A stretch of DNA of 64,000 nucleotides from Microbacterium sp. RU33B (GTDB taxonomy: Bacteria > Actinomycetota > Actinomycetes > Actinomycetales > Microbacteriaceae). The position numbers and the translations under genes were made by a program. The DNA lies in contig NZ_FTPO01000003.1 of the NCBI RefSeq assembly GCF_900155915.1, positions 434,001-498,000 of the forward strand, in the 5' to 3' direction. Positions 27,263-34,906 of the stretch are shown here, in pieces (positions within the stretch are counted from its first letter, which is position 1; the number at the start of each line of letters is the position of its first letter). Under the pieces are notes generated by a model. The model did not search any database. It saw only the letters and a list, made by a program, of their open reading frames with translations, and was not told where the DNA came from.

Positions 27263-27378
27263 CCCCATGGTCGAATCAAGGGTTTGACACGGCCGATCCC
27301 CGGGGCGACCTGTGTATTCTCTGGGCGGCATGGAGGATCCGCACAAGCGATCCGCCGCGAGACACGGAAAGGTCAGGG

Positions 27379-27792
27379 ATGCGGACACACACCGCGGCGC
27401 GCGTCGCGTCGGCGCTCGTCGGGCTCGAGGGGATCGCCCTCCTGGCACTGGCCGGATGGCAGATCGTCGCTCTCGCGGGCGGAGACACCGAGTCCGCCGT
27501 GAGCGCGATCGCGCTCATCGTGCTGACCCTGGTGGCCGCGATCGCCGTCGTGGCATTCGCCGTCGGCGTGTGGCGGGGCTTCTCGTGGGCGCGCTCGGGC
27601 GGCATCGTGACGCAGGTCATGATCCTCGCCGTGGCGCTCGGCGCAGCCACCGGCGCCTACGCAGAACCGCTCACCGCGCTCCTCATCGCGCTGCCGGCCC
27701 TCGTGACGTTCATCGCGCTCCTGCTCACGGCTCGCGAGGCGGGTGCACAGGCACGGCGCGAGGCATCCGCCGGCGACACTCCCGAGGGCTGA
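27379..27792 (+). CDS. Hypothetical multi-pass membrane protein
   Basis: A 137-aa protein made almost entirely of hydrophobic helices, about four, beginning near residue 12. The C-terminus (AREAGAQARREASAGD) is short and charged. No motif identifies a transport or enzyme family. The start is ATG at 27379, with GGAAAGG upstream. The in-frame upstream ATG at 27004 is rejected because it would overlap whiB1 on the opposite strand and adds low-complexity sequence. It is convergent with bcp, with 4 bp between the stops. Confidence 0.72.
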   Translation: MRTHTAARVASALVGLEGIALLALAGWQIVALAGGDTESAVSAIALIVLTLVAAIAVVAFAVGVWRGFSWARSGGIVTQVMILAVALGAATGAYAEPLTALLIALPALVTFIALLLTAREAGAQARREASAGDTPEG

Positions 27793-27796
27793 CGGC

Positions 27797-28270
27797 TCAG
27801 CCGACTCCGACGAGCGTCCGCACGCGGGCGACGTGGCCCGTCGCTCGCACGTTGTGGAGGGCGTGCTCGATGCGTCCCTCGGCGTCGATCACGAACGTCG
27901 AGCGGATGACGCCCTCCACGACCTTGCCGTAGTTGACCTTCTCGCCCCACGCGCCGTACGCGTCGTGCACCGAGTGGTCGGGGTCTGAGAGCAGATCGTA
28001 GGTGAGCCCGTCGCGCTGCCGGAAGCGCTCGAGCTTCTCGGGCAGGTCGCGCGAGATCCCGAGGACCGTGTAGCCGGCCGCCTGCAGGGGCGCGAGGCTG
28101 TCGCGGAAATCGCAGGCCTCGGTCGTGCACCCCGGGGTCATCGCCTCGGGGTAGAAGAACAGGATGACGGGGGCGCCACGCAGGCTCTCCAGCGTCACGG
28201 AGCGCTCGTCCTGATCGAGGAGCGTGAAGTCGGGGGCGGGCTGTCCGGGTTCGAGGCGAGGTGAGGTCAC
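27797..28270 (-). CDS. bcp: Thioredoxin-dependent peroxiredoxin Bcp
   Basis: A 157-aa atypical 2-Cys/1-Cys peroxiredoxin that reduces hydrogen and alkyl peroxides using thioredoxin or mycothiol-linked donors. The peroxidatic cysteine lies in MTPGCTTEAC (about residue 48) with a possible resolving cysteine five residues on. GQPAPDFTLLDQD at the N-terminus is the family signature, and STFVIDAEGRI is a conserved later strand. The start is GTG at 28270, seven bases after a TAGGCT -10 box that overlaps the rsgA stop codon. Confidence 0.93.
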   Translation of the reverse strand: MTSPRLEPGQPAPDFTLLDQDERSVTLESLRGAPVILFFYPEAMTPGCTTEACDFRDSLAPLQAAGYTVLGISRDLPEKLERFRQRDGLTYDLLSDPDHSVHDAYGAWGEKVNYGKVVEGVIRSTFVIDAEGRIEHALHNVRATGHVARVRTLVGVG

Positions 28271-28277
28271 GTGCTCC

Positions 28278-28283
28278 AGCCTA
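28278..28283 (-). promoter_or_regulatory. -10 box of bcp
   Basis: TAGGCT on the minus strand, 7 nt before the GTG at 28270. Its first three bases are the TAG stop codon of rsgA. Confidence 0.45.
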
Positions 28284-29354
28284 GGACGGCTGGTGCCGGG
28301 GGCTCGGCCGATCGGACGCCGTGGCGAAGGTCTCCAGCAGCCGCTGCAGCGAGTCGTACCGCTCTGCGCCGCGCGGGCCGAGCCGTCCCTGGCTGACGGC
28401 TTCCGCGATCGCGCAGTCGGGGGCGTCGGGCAGGTGCGTGCATCCGCGCGGGCATTCCTCGGCGATGACGGCGAGGTCGGTGAAGCCCTTCACCAGGTTG
28501 GCGGGATCGACGTGGCCGAGACCGAAGGAGCGGACGCCCGGGGTGTCGATGACCCAGCCACTGCCCCCGTCCCCGCGGTAGCGCAGTGAGACGGTCGAGC
28601 TCGACGTGTGGCGTCCGCGTCCGGTGACGACATTGACGTGCCCGGTGGCCCGATGCGCGTCGGGCACGAGGGCGTTCACGAGCGTCGACTTGCCCACCCC
28701 GGAGTGCCCGACGAAGACCGTGGAGTGCCCCACGAGGGCTGCGCCGATGCGATCGAGCGGCATCTCGAGTCGGGCGCTTGTGAAGACTTCGAGGTCGAGA
28801 CCTTCGAAGTGGCCGAGGAAGTCGCTCGGATCCTTCAGATCGGTCTTGGTCACCACGAGCATGGGCCGGATGCCGGCATCCAGCGCCGCGACCAGGTAGC
28901 GGTCCACGAGCCGCTCACGGGGCTCGGGATCTGCCGCGGCCACGACGACGAGCATCTGATCGGCATTGGCGACGACGATGCGCTCCACCTGGTCGGTGTC
29001 GTCGGCGCTGCGGCGCAGCAGCGACGTGCGCTCCTCGATGCCCACGATCCGCGACAGGGTTCCCTCGTCGCCCGTGCGGTCGCCGACGACGCGGGCGCGG
29101 TCACCCGTGACGATCGACGTCTTGCGCAGTTCGCGGGCACGGGTCGCGGTGAGCACGCGTTCGTCGTCGGTGTCTTCGTCGACGAGCACGGTGTAGCGGC
29201 CCCGGTCGACGCCGAGCACGCGGGCGATCACGGCATCCGCGTGCGCCGGGCGCCGTTTCGTGCGCGGGCGATTGGCCTTCGGATTGGGGCGGACGCGGAT
29301 GTCCGCCTCGTCGAACTCGTCGAACTCGTCGTCGGTGTCGTCGAGCCAGCTCAC
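28281..29354 (-). CDS. rsgA: Ribosome small subunit-dependent GTPase RsgA
   Basis: A 357-aa circularly permuted GTPase that checks 30S subunit maturation. An acidic N-terminal stretch (DDTDDEFDEFDEADIRV) precedes an OB fold (about 55-120). The GTPase motifs come in the permuted order G4 VTKTD, G1 GHSGVGKST, G3 DTPG. A zinc-binding end has CPRGCTHLPDAPDC. The GTG at 29354 overlaps the aroA stop by 4 bp (GTGA), so the pair forms an operon. M. tuberculosis has the same aroA-rsgA neighbours (Rv3227-Rv3228). Confidence 0.95.
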   Translation of the reverse strand: MSWLDDTDDEFDEFDEADIRVRPNPKANRPRTKRRPAHADAVIARVLGVDRGRYTVLVDEDTDDERVLTATRARELRKTSIVTGDRARVVGDRTGDEGTLSRIVGIEERTSLLRRSADDTDQVERIVVANADQMLVVVAAADPEPRERLVDRYLVAALDAGIRPMLVVTKTDLKDPSDFLGHFEGLDLEVFTSARLEMPLDRIGAALVGHSTVFVGHSGVGKSTLVNALVPDAHRATGHVNVVTGRGRHTSSSTVSLRYRGDGGSGWVIDTPGVRSFGLGHVDPANLVKGFTDLAVIAEECPRGCTHLPDAPDCAIAEAVSQGRLGPRGAERYDSLQRLLETFATASDRPSPRHQPS

Positions 29355-30727
29355 GATGCGTGCAGCGCCTCCGGGCGCGCGGACGGATCGCCGGGTGCGC
29401 CGTCGAGCATCCGCTGCCACAGGATCGGGAACTCGGGCATGGTCTTCGCGGTCGTTCCGATGTCGTCGACCACGACCCCCGGGACGGCGAGGCCGATGAG
29501 GGCGCCCGTGGTGGCGAGGCGGTGGTCGTGATGCGCCTTCCACGCGCCGCCCGTGAGCGGGGCCGGGACGATGCGGATGCCGTCGGCGAGTTCGTGGGCC
29601 TCGCCCCCGAGTGCGCGCAGATTGCCGATGAGCGCGGCGATGCGGTCGGTCTCGTGCCCGCGGATGTGCCCGATGCCGTAGAGCGTCGACGGCGCCTTCG
29701 CGAAGGCCGCGAGGGCGAAGATCGTCGGGGTCAGCTCGCCCGCGGCGGAGAGGTCGAGGTCGACGCCCTGGATGCCGTTCGAGCCGGCCGTGACCGTGAG
29801 CGTGCCGCCCCGGCGCGAGACGCGCGCCCCCATGACCGGCAGGATGTCGGTGAGCATGGCGCCCGGCTGCGTCGAATGCGCCGGCCATCCCGTGACCGAG
29901 ACGCTGCCGCCGGCGATCATGGCGGCAGCGAGGAACGGCGAGGCGTTGGAGAGGTCGGGCTCGAGCGCGACGTCCTTTCCTCGCACCGGGCCGGCGGGAA
30001 CGACCCATTCGCCGGGCACGGGCCGCTCGACGTGCACGCCGCGGTGCGCGAGCGACTCGACGGTCATGTCGATGTGCGGCATGCTCGGCAGGCGCTCGCC
30101 GCGATGGATGAGATGCAGCCCGACGTCGAAGCGGGGCGCCGCGAGCAGCAGGCCGGAGACGAACTGGCTCGATGCGCTGGCGTCGATGACGATCTCACCG
30201 CCGCGGACGTGTCCGCGACCCTTGACGGAGAAGGGGAGCGCCCAGTGGCCGCCGTCGTCGATGTCGACGCCGATGTCGCGGAGCGCCTTGATCATCGCTC
30301 CCATGGGCCGGTGCAGAGCGCTCTCGTGCGCGGTGATGGTCACGTCGCCCTGCGCGAATCCGGCGAGGGCGGCCACGAAGCGCATGACGGTGCCGGCCTG
30401 GCCGCTGTCGACGACGGTGTCGCCGGCGAAGGGCCAGACGGGCGTGACGACGAGGTCGTCGCCGAACTCGCCCGTGCCGGGGACCGCTTCGATCGCGACG
30501 CCGAGGGCGCGCAGCGCCTCGACCATGCGCGCCGAGTCCTCGGAGTGCAGGGGAGCCGTCAGGCGGCTCGGACCGTCGGCGATCGCGGCGAGGATCAGCT
30601 CGCGATTGGTCAGGGACTTCGACCCCGGAACGGTCACGACGGCGTGCAGCGGGGCGGCGGCGGTGGGCGCGGCCCATCGTCCGCGCGCAGCCGGCGCGGA
30701 GGGGAGGGAATACCCGTCGGCAGTCAT
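29351..30727 (-). CDS. aroA: 3-phosphoshikimate 1-carboxyvinyltransferase (EPSP synthase)
   Basis: A 458-aa EPSP synthase, the sixth step of the shikimate pathway, joining phosphoenolpyruvate to shikimate 3-phosphate. Present are VPGSKSLTNRELILAA (PEP/S3P-binding lysine and serine) near residue 35, DSGQAGTVMRF near 105, and the motif RGHETDRIAAL with catalytic residues near 355. Two inverse alpha-beta domains are evident by length. The start is ATG 30727, eight bases after a TAGGGT box. The divergent sigR promoter reaches into its first codons. Confidence 0.96.
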   Translation of the reverse strand: MTADGYSLPSAPAARGRWAAPTAAAPLHAVVTVPGSKSLTNRELILAAIADGPSRLTAPLHSEDSARMVEALRALGVAIEAVPGTGEFGDDLVVTPVWPFAGDTVVDSGQAGTVMRFVAALAGFAQGDVTITAHESALHRPMGAMIKALRDIGVDIDDGGHWALPFSVKGRGHVRGGEIVIDASASSQFVSGLLLAAPRFDVGLHLIHRGERLPSMPHIDMTVESLAHRGVHVERPVPGEWVVPAGPVRGKDVALEPDLSNASPFLAAAMIAGGSVSVTGWPAHSTQPGAMLTDILPVMGARVSRRGGTLTVTAGSNGIQGVDLDLSAAGELTPTIFALAAFAKAPSTLYGIGHIRGHETDRIAALIGNLRALGGEAHELADGIRIVPAPLTGGAWKAHHDHRLATTGALIGLAVPGVVVDDIGTTAKTMPEFPILWQRMLDGAPGDPSARPEALHAS

Positions 30728-30733
30728 CGGGTT
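30706..30733 (+). promoter_or_regulatory. SigR-type (SigH-type) autoregulatory promoter of sigR
   Basis: GGGAAT (30706-30711), a 19-bp spacer, then GTT (30731-30733). This matches the GGAAT-N18/19-GTT consensus of SigR/SigH promoters. The -35 part lies inside the aroA coding region on the other strand. AAGGAGG follows just before the sigR ATG. Confidence 0.72.
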
Positions 30734-30735
30734 CT

Positions 30736-30741
30736 ACCCTA
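30736..30741 (-). promoter_or_regulatory. -10 box of the aroA-rsgA operon
   Basis: TAGGGT on the minus strand, 8 nt before the aroA ATG; it lies next to the GTT of the divergent SigR-type promoter. Confidence 0.4.
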
Positions 30742-30763
30742 CTGAACCCTTGGAAGGAGGCGG

Positions 30764-31438
30764 ATGATCGCCACCCTGGATCCGCCCGTCCGTGACGCCA
30801 CCGTGGAGTGGGACGCCCCGGACGTAGACTTGTTCGTGATGAACGAACAGGTCGATGCCGTGACCGACGCCCGCACCCAATTCGAGGAGCAGGCGCTTCC
30901 GTTCATGGACCAGCTGTACGCGGCCGCCATGCGCATGACGCGCAATCCGGCCGATGCCGCCGACCTCGTGCAGGAGACGTTCGTGAAGTCGTTCGCCTCC
31001 TGGGCGACGTTCACGCAGGGGACCAACCTCAAGGCGTGGCTGTACCGCATCCTCACGAACACCTACATCAACACGTATCGCAAGAAGCAGCGCGAGCCCT
31101 ATCAGGGCACGATCGACGAGCTCGAGGACTGGCAGCTGGGCGGCGCGGAATCCACGACCGCGACGAGCAGCCGCTCCGCCGAGGCCGAAGCGATCGATCA
31201 CATGCCGGCATCCGTCGTGAAGGACGCGCTGCAGGCGATTCCGGAGGACTTCCGGCTGGCGGTGTACCTCGCTGACGTCGAGGGCTTCGCCTACCAGGAG
31301 ATCGCCGACATCATGAAGACCCCCATCGGCACGGTCATGAGCCGTCTGCACCGTGGCAGGCGAATGCTCCGTGAACTGCTGGCCGACTACGCGAAGGAAC
31401 GCGGCATCGACACTGCCGCCACGAGGAGCACGAAATGA
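30764..31438 (+). CDS. sigR: Thiol-oxidative stress ECF sigma factor SigR (SigH-type)
   Basis: A 224-aa group 4 sigma factor. Region 2 covers about 45-115, with [17 protein letters not shown] as the core-binding helix and [19 protein letters not shown] as the -10 reader. Region 4 covers about 150-205, with [23 protein letters not shown] as the -35 helix-turn-helix. It is followed in a 4-bp overlap by its zinc anti-sigma factor. The self-type promoter upstream predicts positive autoregulation after disulfide stress. A 25-residue extension precedes an internal ATG at 30839, so a shorter isoform is possible. Confidence 0.95.
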   Translation: MIATLDPPVRDATVEWDAPDVDLFVMNEQVDAVTDARTQFEEQALPFMDQLYAAAMRMTRNPADAADLVQETFVKSFASWATFTQGTNLKAWLYRILTNTYINTYRKKQREPYQGTIDELEDWQLGGAESTTATSSRSAEAEAIDHMPASVVKDALQAIPEDFRLAVYLADVEGFAYQEIADIMKTPIGTVMSRLHRGRRMLRELLADYAKERGIDTAATRSTK

Positions 31439-31677
31439 CCGACTGCGGCTGCGAGAAGGCGCGACGCGATCTCGAGGAGTACCTGCGCAACGAGATCTGC
31501 ACGACGGAGCACAGCGACATCAAGGAGCACCTCGACGGATGCCCCGGATGCCGCGACGAGGCGCTCGTCGCCCAGACGCTCACGGACGTGCTCGCCCGTG
31601 CGTGCAAGGAGACGGCTCCTGAAGAGCTGCGCGACCAGGTGCTCGCGAAGCTCCGCGCCGCCCACGCGACGGCCTGA
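31435..31677 (+). CDS. rsrA: Redox-sensing zinc anti-sigma factor RsrA
   Basis: An 80-aa ZAS-family anti-sigma factor. The zinc/redox motif HLDGCPGC (H-X3-C-X2-C) near residues 31-38 releases SigR when oxidised. Additional cysteines at positions 4 and 6 (DCGC) and C22 are typical of RsrA/RshA. It overlaps sigR by 4 bp (ATGA), giving near-equal synthesis of factor and antagonist. It is convergent with the diacylglycerol kinase gene, 6 bp away. Confidence 0.95.
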   Translation: MTDCGCEKARRDLEEYLRNEICTTEHSDIKEHLDGCPGCRDEALVAQTLTDVLARACKETAPEELRDQVLAKLRAAHATA

Positions 31678-31683
31678 GCGCGC

Positions 31684-32595
31684 TCAGCCGGTGCCTGCGG
31701 GTGCGAAGATCCGCAGCGCCTTCGGGACGACGTCGATCGTGAGCGGCAGCGCGCCGATCGGATCGCCGTCGGCATAGGCGGTGACGCCGGGCGAGGAGAG
31801 CCGCACCGACCGCACACGGTACGTCGACACTTCGCCGACGCTCGTGTGCGTGCCCTTGTAGACACGGGGCAGGAGTCGCAGCAGGCGCAGACGCCCCGCG
31901 GGCCGCACGATCGTGACATCGAGCACGCCGTCGGAGGGGTCGGCGTCCGGACAGATCGGGATGCCGCCGCCGTACGTGCGGCCGTTGCCCACCGTCGCCA
32001 TCACGAGGTAGGTCGTGATGCTCTCGGTCGTGCCGTCCGCGAGCTCGAGCTCGATGTCGTAGGGGATGCCGGCGAGGGTCAGGAACTCGATCAGGATCGC
32101 GATGTTGTAGCGCGATCCGCCGCGCGGCCAGCGCATCGCGTTGGCGCGGTCGTTGACCTTCGAGTCGAATCCGCTGGCCAGCACGGTGCCGAACAGCCGC
32201 GTCGAGCCGTCCGCGCGCGTGACGCGCGCGAGGTCGATCTCGCGCGTGAGGCCCGCCGCGATCGCCTCCGCGGCGCGCGCGACGTCGAGCTCCTTCAACC
32301 CCACGGCGGCCGCGAGGTCGTTGCCGGTGCCGGAGGGGATGATGCCCAGCGGGATGCCGGTGCCCGCGACGATCTGGATCGCCAGGTTCACCGTGCCGTC
32401 GCCGCCCGCCACGACGACGGCGTCGGTGCCGAGATCGATCGCGGTCTGCAGGAGATGGCTCGATTCCTCGGCGCTTCCCCCCGAGATGATGGTGGTGCGC
32501 AGCCCGTGCGCACGCAGGCGCTCCGCGGCCTGCGGGGCCGCGCCCGTGTGCATCCCCGCCCGGGCGGCGGGGTTGACGAGCAGCGTGACGTTCAT
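31684..32595 (-). CDS. Diacylglycerol kinase family lipid kinase
   Basis: A 303-aa lipid kinase of the DgkB/YegS class, which phosphorylates diacylglycerol or a related lipid. The catalytic domain shows VVVAGGDGTVNLAIQ (nucleotide-binding GGDG) and IPSGTGNDLA near residues 60-100. The C-terminal beta-sandwich contains GGGIPICPDADPSDGVLDV. The ATG at 32595 overlaps the stop of the agpS-like gene (ATGA), so both are cotranscribed. Pairing with an ether-lipid-type oxidase suggests a role in phospholipid recycling or unusual lipid synthesis. Confidence 0.9.
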   Translation of the reverse strand: MNVTLLVNPAARAGMHTGAAPQAAERLRAHGLRTTIISGGSAEESSHLLQTAIDLGTDAVVVAGGDGTVNLAIQIVAGTGIPLGIIPSGTGNDLAAAVGLKELDVARAAEAIAAGLTREIDLARVTRADGSTRLFGTVLASGFDSKVNDRANAMRWPRGGSRYNIAILIEFLTLAGIPYDIELELADGTTESITTYLVMATVGNGRTYGGGIPICPDADPSDGVLDVTIVRPAGRLRLLRLLPRVYKGTHTSVGEVSTYRVRSVRLSSPGVTAYADGDPIGALPLTIDVVPKALRIFAPAGTG

Positions 32596-34268
32596 CCGAC
32601 TCCCGGTCCCTGAGCCTCTCCTGGGCCCTGAGCCTCTCGAAGGGCGACGAGGGCTCCGGGGTTCATGATGCCGCGCGGATCGAGCGTGTGCTTCACGGCG
32701 CGCAGGACCGCGACCCCCAGCGGCCCGATCTCGTCCTCCAAGTAGGGGCGGTGGTCGCGACCGACCGCGTGGTGGTGGGTGATGGTGCCGCCGGCCTTCC
32801 CGATCGCTCGCGACGCGGCATCCTTCGCCGCCGCCCATTGCGCGGCCGGGTCGGCGGTCAGGGCCGCGATGCACGTGAAGTACAGCGACGCACCCGCCGG
32901 GTACACGTGCGAGATGTGGCACATGATCACGGGTTTGGTGCCGGCATCCGTCAGCGTCGTCGTCAGAGCCTCGGTCACCGCCGCCTTCAGCGCCGTGAGG
33001 TTCGACCACGTCGTGGCGGTCTCGAGCGTCTCGGCGAGGACCCCGCCGTCCAGGAGCGTGTCGCGCAGCGCCGGGGATGCGAACCGTCCGCGCTCCCATG
33101 ACCGGGCCGGGTCTTCGCCGCGCGACTTCGCGCCGTGCGCCGTGAAGACCGCGTCGACCGCTGCGCGTGCGGCGTCGGCATCGGCATCCGTCATCGCTTC
33201 GAACGTGGCGATCGCCAGGCACCCCCGCATCCGGGTGAAGTGACCGCCCATCGTGGCGTTGATGCGCGTCTCGGTCTCATCCGACAGTCGCAGCACGGTG
33301 GGCCGGATGCCGCGCTGGGTGACATCGCGCAGCGCCGCCGCGCCCGAGGCGAAGTCGGGGAACGACCACGCCCCGTAGGCCGTGGCGGCCGGGACGGGGC
33401 GGATGCGGACGGTGACCTCGGTGAGGACGCCGAAGGCCCCCTCCGAGCCGAGGAAGAGCTGGCGCAGGTCGGGGCCGGCCGCGCTCGCGGGGGCGCGACC
33501 GAGATCGAGCTCCCCGCTCGGCGTGGCGACGCGCAGGGCGTGCACGAGGTCGTCGAATCGGCCGTAGCCGCGGGACGCCTGGCCGCTGGAGCGGGTCGCG
33601 GCGTAGCCGCCGATCGTGGCGTACTCGAAGCTCTGCGGGAAGTGCCCGAGGGTGAACCCGCGCTCTCCCAGCAGTTCTTCGGCCTGCGGACCGGTCGTGC
33701 CCGCGCCGAAGGTCGCCAGGAGGGACTCCGCATCGAGTTCGTGCAGGCCCGCCGTGCGGGCGAGGTCGAGCGCGATCACGGCGCGCTGCGCACCGGCGTC
33801 GGGGTCGACGCCGCCCACGACGCTCGTACCGCCGCCGAAGGGGACGACGGCGATCCCGCGTCGGTCGCACACCGCGAGCAGCGCGAGGATCCCGGCGTGC
33901 GACGACGGCGACACGACGGCATCCGGCGCGGTCTGCACGTCGTCGAGCCGGCGCGCGAGCAGATCGGGCGTGCTCTTGCCGCCGAGGTGCAGGAGGCGCA
34001 CGGCATCCGATGTCGTGACGTGCTCGGGTCCGACGGTCTCGCCGAGCGCTTCGAGATCGGCGGCGTCGAGGCGGCTGGGGGTGAGAGCGGGGACGTCTCG
34101 ACGGGGCACCGGATGCGCCTTTCCGGGCAGCAGTGCGGCGACGATCGCGCGGGCGCCTGCCGGAAGGTGCGCCGGGGTCGACCCCCACGCGTCCCACTCC
34201 GACCTCGGTGCGGGAGAGGGGACGGCGATGGGCGCGCGCTCGGGCTCGGGAGGGGTCCTCGTCGACAT
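32592..34268 (-). CDS. agpS: FAD-linked oxidase, alkyl-dihydroxyacetonephosphate synthase-like
   Basis: A 558-aa flavoprotein of the AGPS/D-lactate dehydrogenase superfamily. The FAD-binding PCMH domain covers about 120-300, with VVPFGGGTSVVGGV as the pyrophosphate loop and FPQSFEYATIGGYAATRSSG following. The C-terminal cap holds HHHAVGRDHRPYLEDEIG, the His-rich motif of alkyl-DHAP synthases. These exchange the acyl chain of acyl-DHAP for a fatty alcohol, making ether lipids. The last residues (REAQGPGEAQGPGVG) are encoded by a tandem repeat element and may be an added tail. Start ATG 34268, five bases after TACTGT. The exact substrate is not proven. Confidence 0.83.
   Translation of the reverse strand: MSTRTPPEPERAPIAVPSPAPRSEWDAWGSTPAHLPAGARAIVAALLPGKAHPVPRRDVPALTPSRLDAADLEALGETVGPEHVTTSDAVRLLHLGGKSTPDLLARRLDDVQTAPDAVVSPSSHAGILALLAVCDRRGIAVVPFGGGTSVVGGVDPDAGAQRAVIALDLARTAGLHELDAESLLATFGAGTTGPQAEELLGERGFTLGHFPQSFEYATIGGYAATRSSGQASRGYGRFDDLVHALRVATPSGELDLGRAPASAAGPDLRQLFLGSEGAFGVLTEVTVRIRPVPAATAYGAWSFPDFASGAAALRDVTQRGIRPTVLRLSDETETRINATMGGHFTRMRGCLAIATFEAMTDADADAARAAVDAVFTAHGAKSRGEDPARSWERGRFASPALRDTLLDGGVLAETLETATTWSNLTALKAAVTEALTTTLTDAGTKPVIMCHISHVYPAGASLYFTCIAALTADPAAQWAAAKDAASRAIGKAGGTITHHHAVGRDHRPYLEDEIGPLGVAVLRAVKHTLDPRGIMNPGALVALREAQGPGEAQGPGVG
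32603..32645. repeat. Tandem CCCTGAGCCTCTC repeat element inside the agpS 3' end
   Basis: Two adjacent copies of CCCTGAGCCTCTC, one followed by CTGGG and one by GAAGGG. The full form CCCTGAGCCTCTCGAAGGG resembles a short dispersed repeat that I recall from many actinobacterial genomes. It is translated as the EAQGPG tail repeat of the agpS-like protein. Confidence 0.55.
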
Positions 34269-34272
34269 GAGC

Positions 34273-34301
34273 GACAGTATGACACATTCTGTATGGTTGT
34301 C
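34273..34301. promoter_or_regulatory. TetR operator spanning two divergent promoters
   Basis: An inverted repeat GACA-N5-ACA-N-A, centre, T-N-TGT-N5-TGTC in the 35-bp gap between agpS and tetR. It covers both -10 boxes: TACTGT for agpS (complement of 34274-34279, 5 nt from its start; GTGACA 18 bp upstream serves as -35) and TATGGT for tetR (34292-34297, 6 nt from its start). A TetR dimer bound here would shut both directions. Confidence 0.65.
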
Positions 34302-34303
34302 AC

Positions 34304-34906
34304 ATGGTCGATGCAGCCCCCGTCCCCGCCGCCTCTGCGTCCGTCGCGCCGTCCGACACCGAGGTCGCCCTTCTCGACGCCGCGCTCGCGGAAGTGCTCG
34401 CCCACGGCATCCGCCGCACGACGGCATCCGACATCGCCCGTCGCGCCGGTGTCGCCCGTCAGACCCTCTACCGCTACTGGCCCGACGCGCAGGCCGTCTT
34501 CGCGACCCTCGTGACACGCGAGCTGATCGCGGTGCTGCCCCGCGAAGAGCCCGACGATCTCGACTCCCTCGTGGGACTTCTGGTCGCGACGGCCGACGGA
34601 GTGCGCCGGATGCCGCTGATGGAACGCCTCCGCGACACCGACCCGGAGCTCTTCGCGCGGTACGTGTTCGACCGCATCGGGACGAGCCAGCGCGTGATCC
34701 ACGCGGACCTCGTGCGCCGCATCGCCGCCGGCCAGCGCGAGGGGTTCGTCCGCGCGGGCGACCCCGACCGGATGGCGGCACTTCTGCTGCTCGCCCTCCA
34801 GTCCGCCGTGCAGTCCGCCCCGCTCGTGTCGGAGTGGCTTCCCGACGACGGCTGGCGCACCGAGCTGGCCCGGATGCTGCGCGGGTACCTCGGGGAGATG
34901 TCGTGA
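34304..34906 (+). CDS. TetR family transcriptional regulator
   Basis: A 200-aa TetR repressor. The helix-turn-helix (residues 20-65) reads VLAHGIRRTTASDIARRAGVARQTLYRYWPDAQAVF. The remaining helices form a ligand pocket that, by context, may sense a lipid or glycerol-derived compound. It is transcribed leaderless from TATGGT within its own operator, and overlaps glpD by 4 bp (GTGA). It is the obvious regulator of the divergent agpS-dgk pair and of glpD. Confidence 0.92.
   Translation: MVDAAPVPAASASVAPSDTEVALLDAALAEVLAHGIRRTTASDIARRAGVARQTLYRYWPDAQAVFATLVTRELIAVLPREEPDDLDSLVGLLVATADGVRRMPLMERLRDTDPELFARYVFDRIGTSQRVIHADLVRRIAAGQREGFVRAGDPDRMAALLLLALQSAVQSAPLVSEWLPDDGWRTELARMLRGYLGEMS

Noticed and set aside
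27284..27320. TTGACA plus TGTGTATTCT as a single promoter for the 27379 gene
   Set aside because: The spacing is 23-25 bp, too long for one sigma-A promoter. The extended -10 part may work alone, but this is not supported enough to list.
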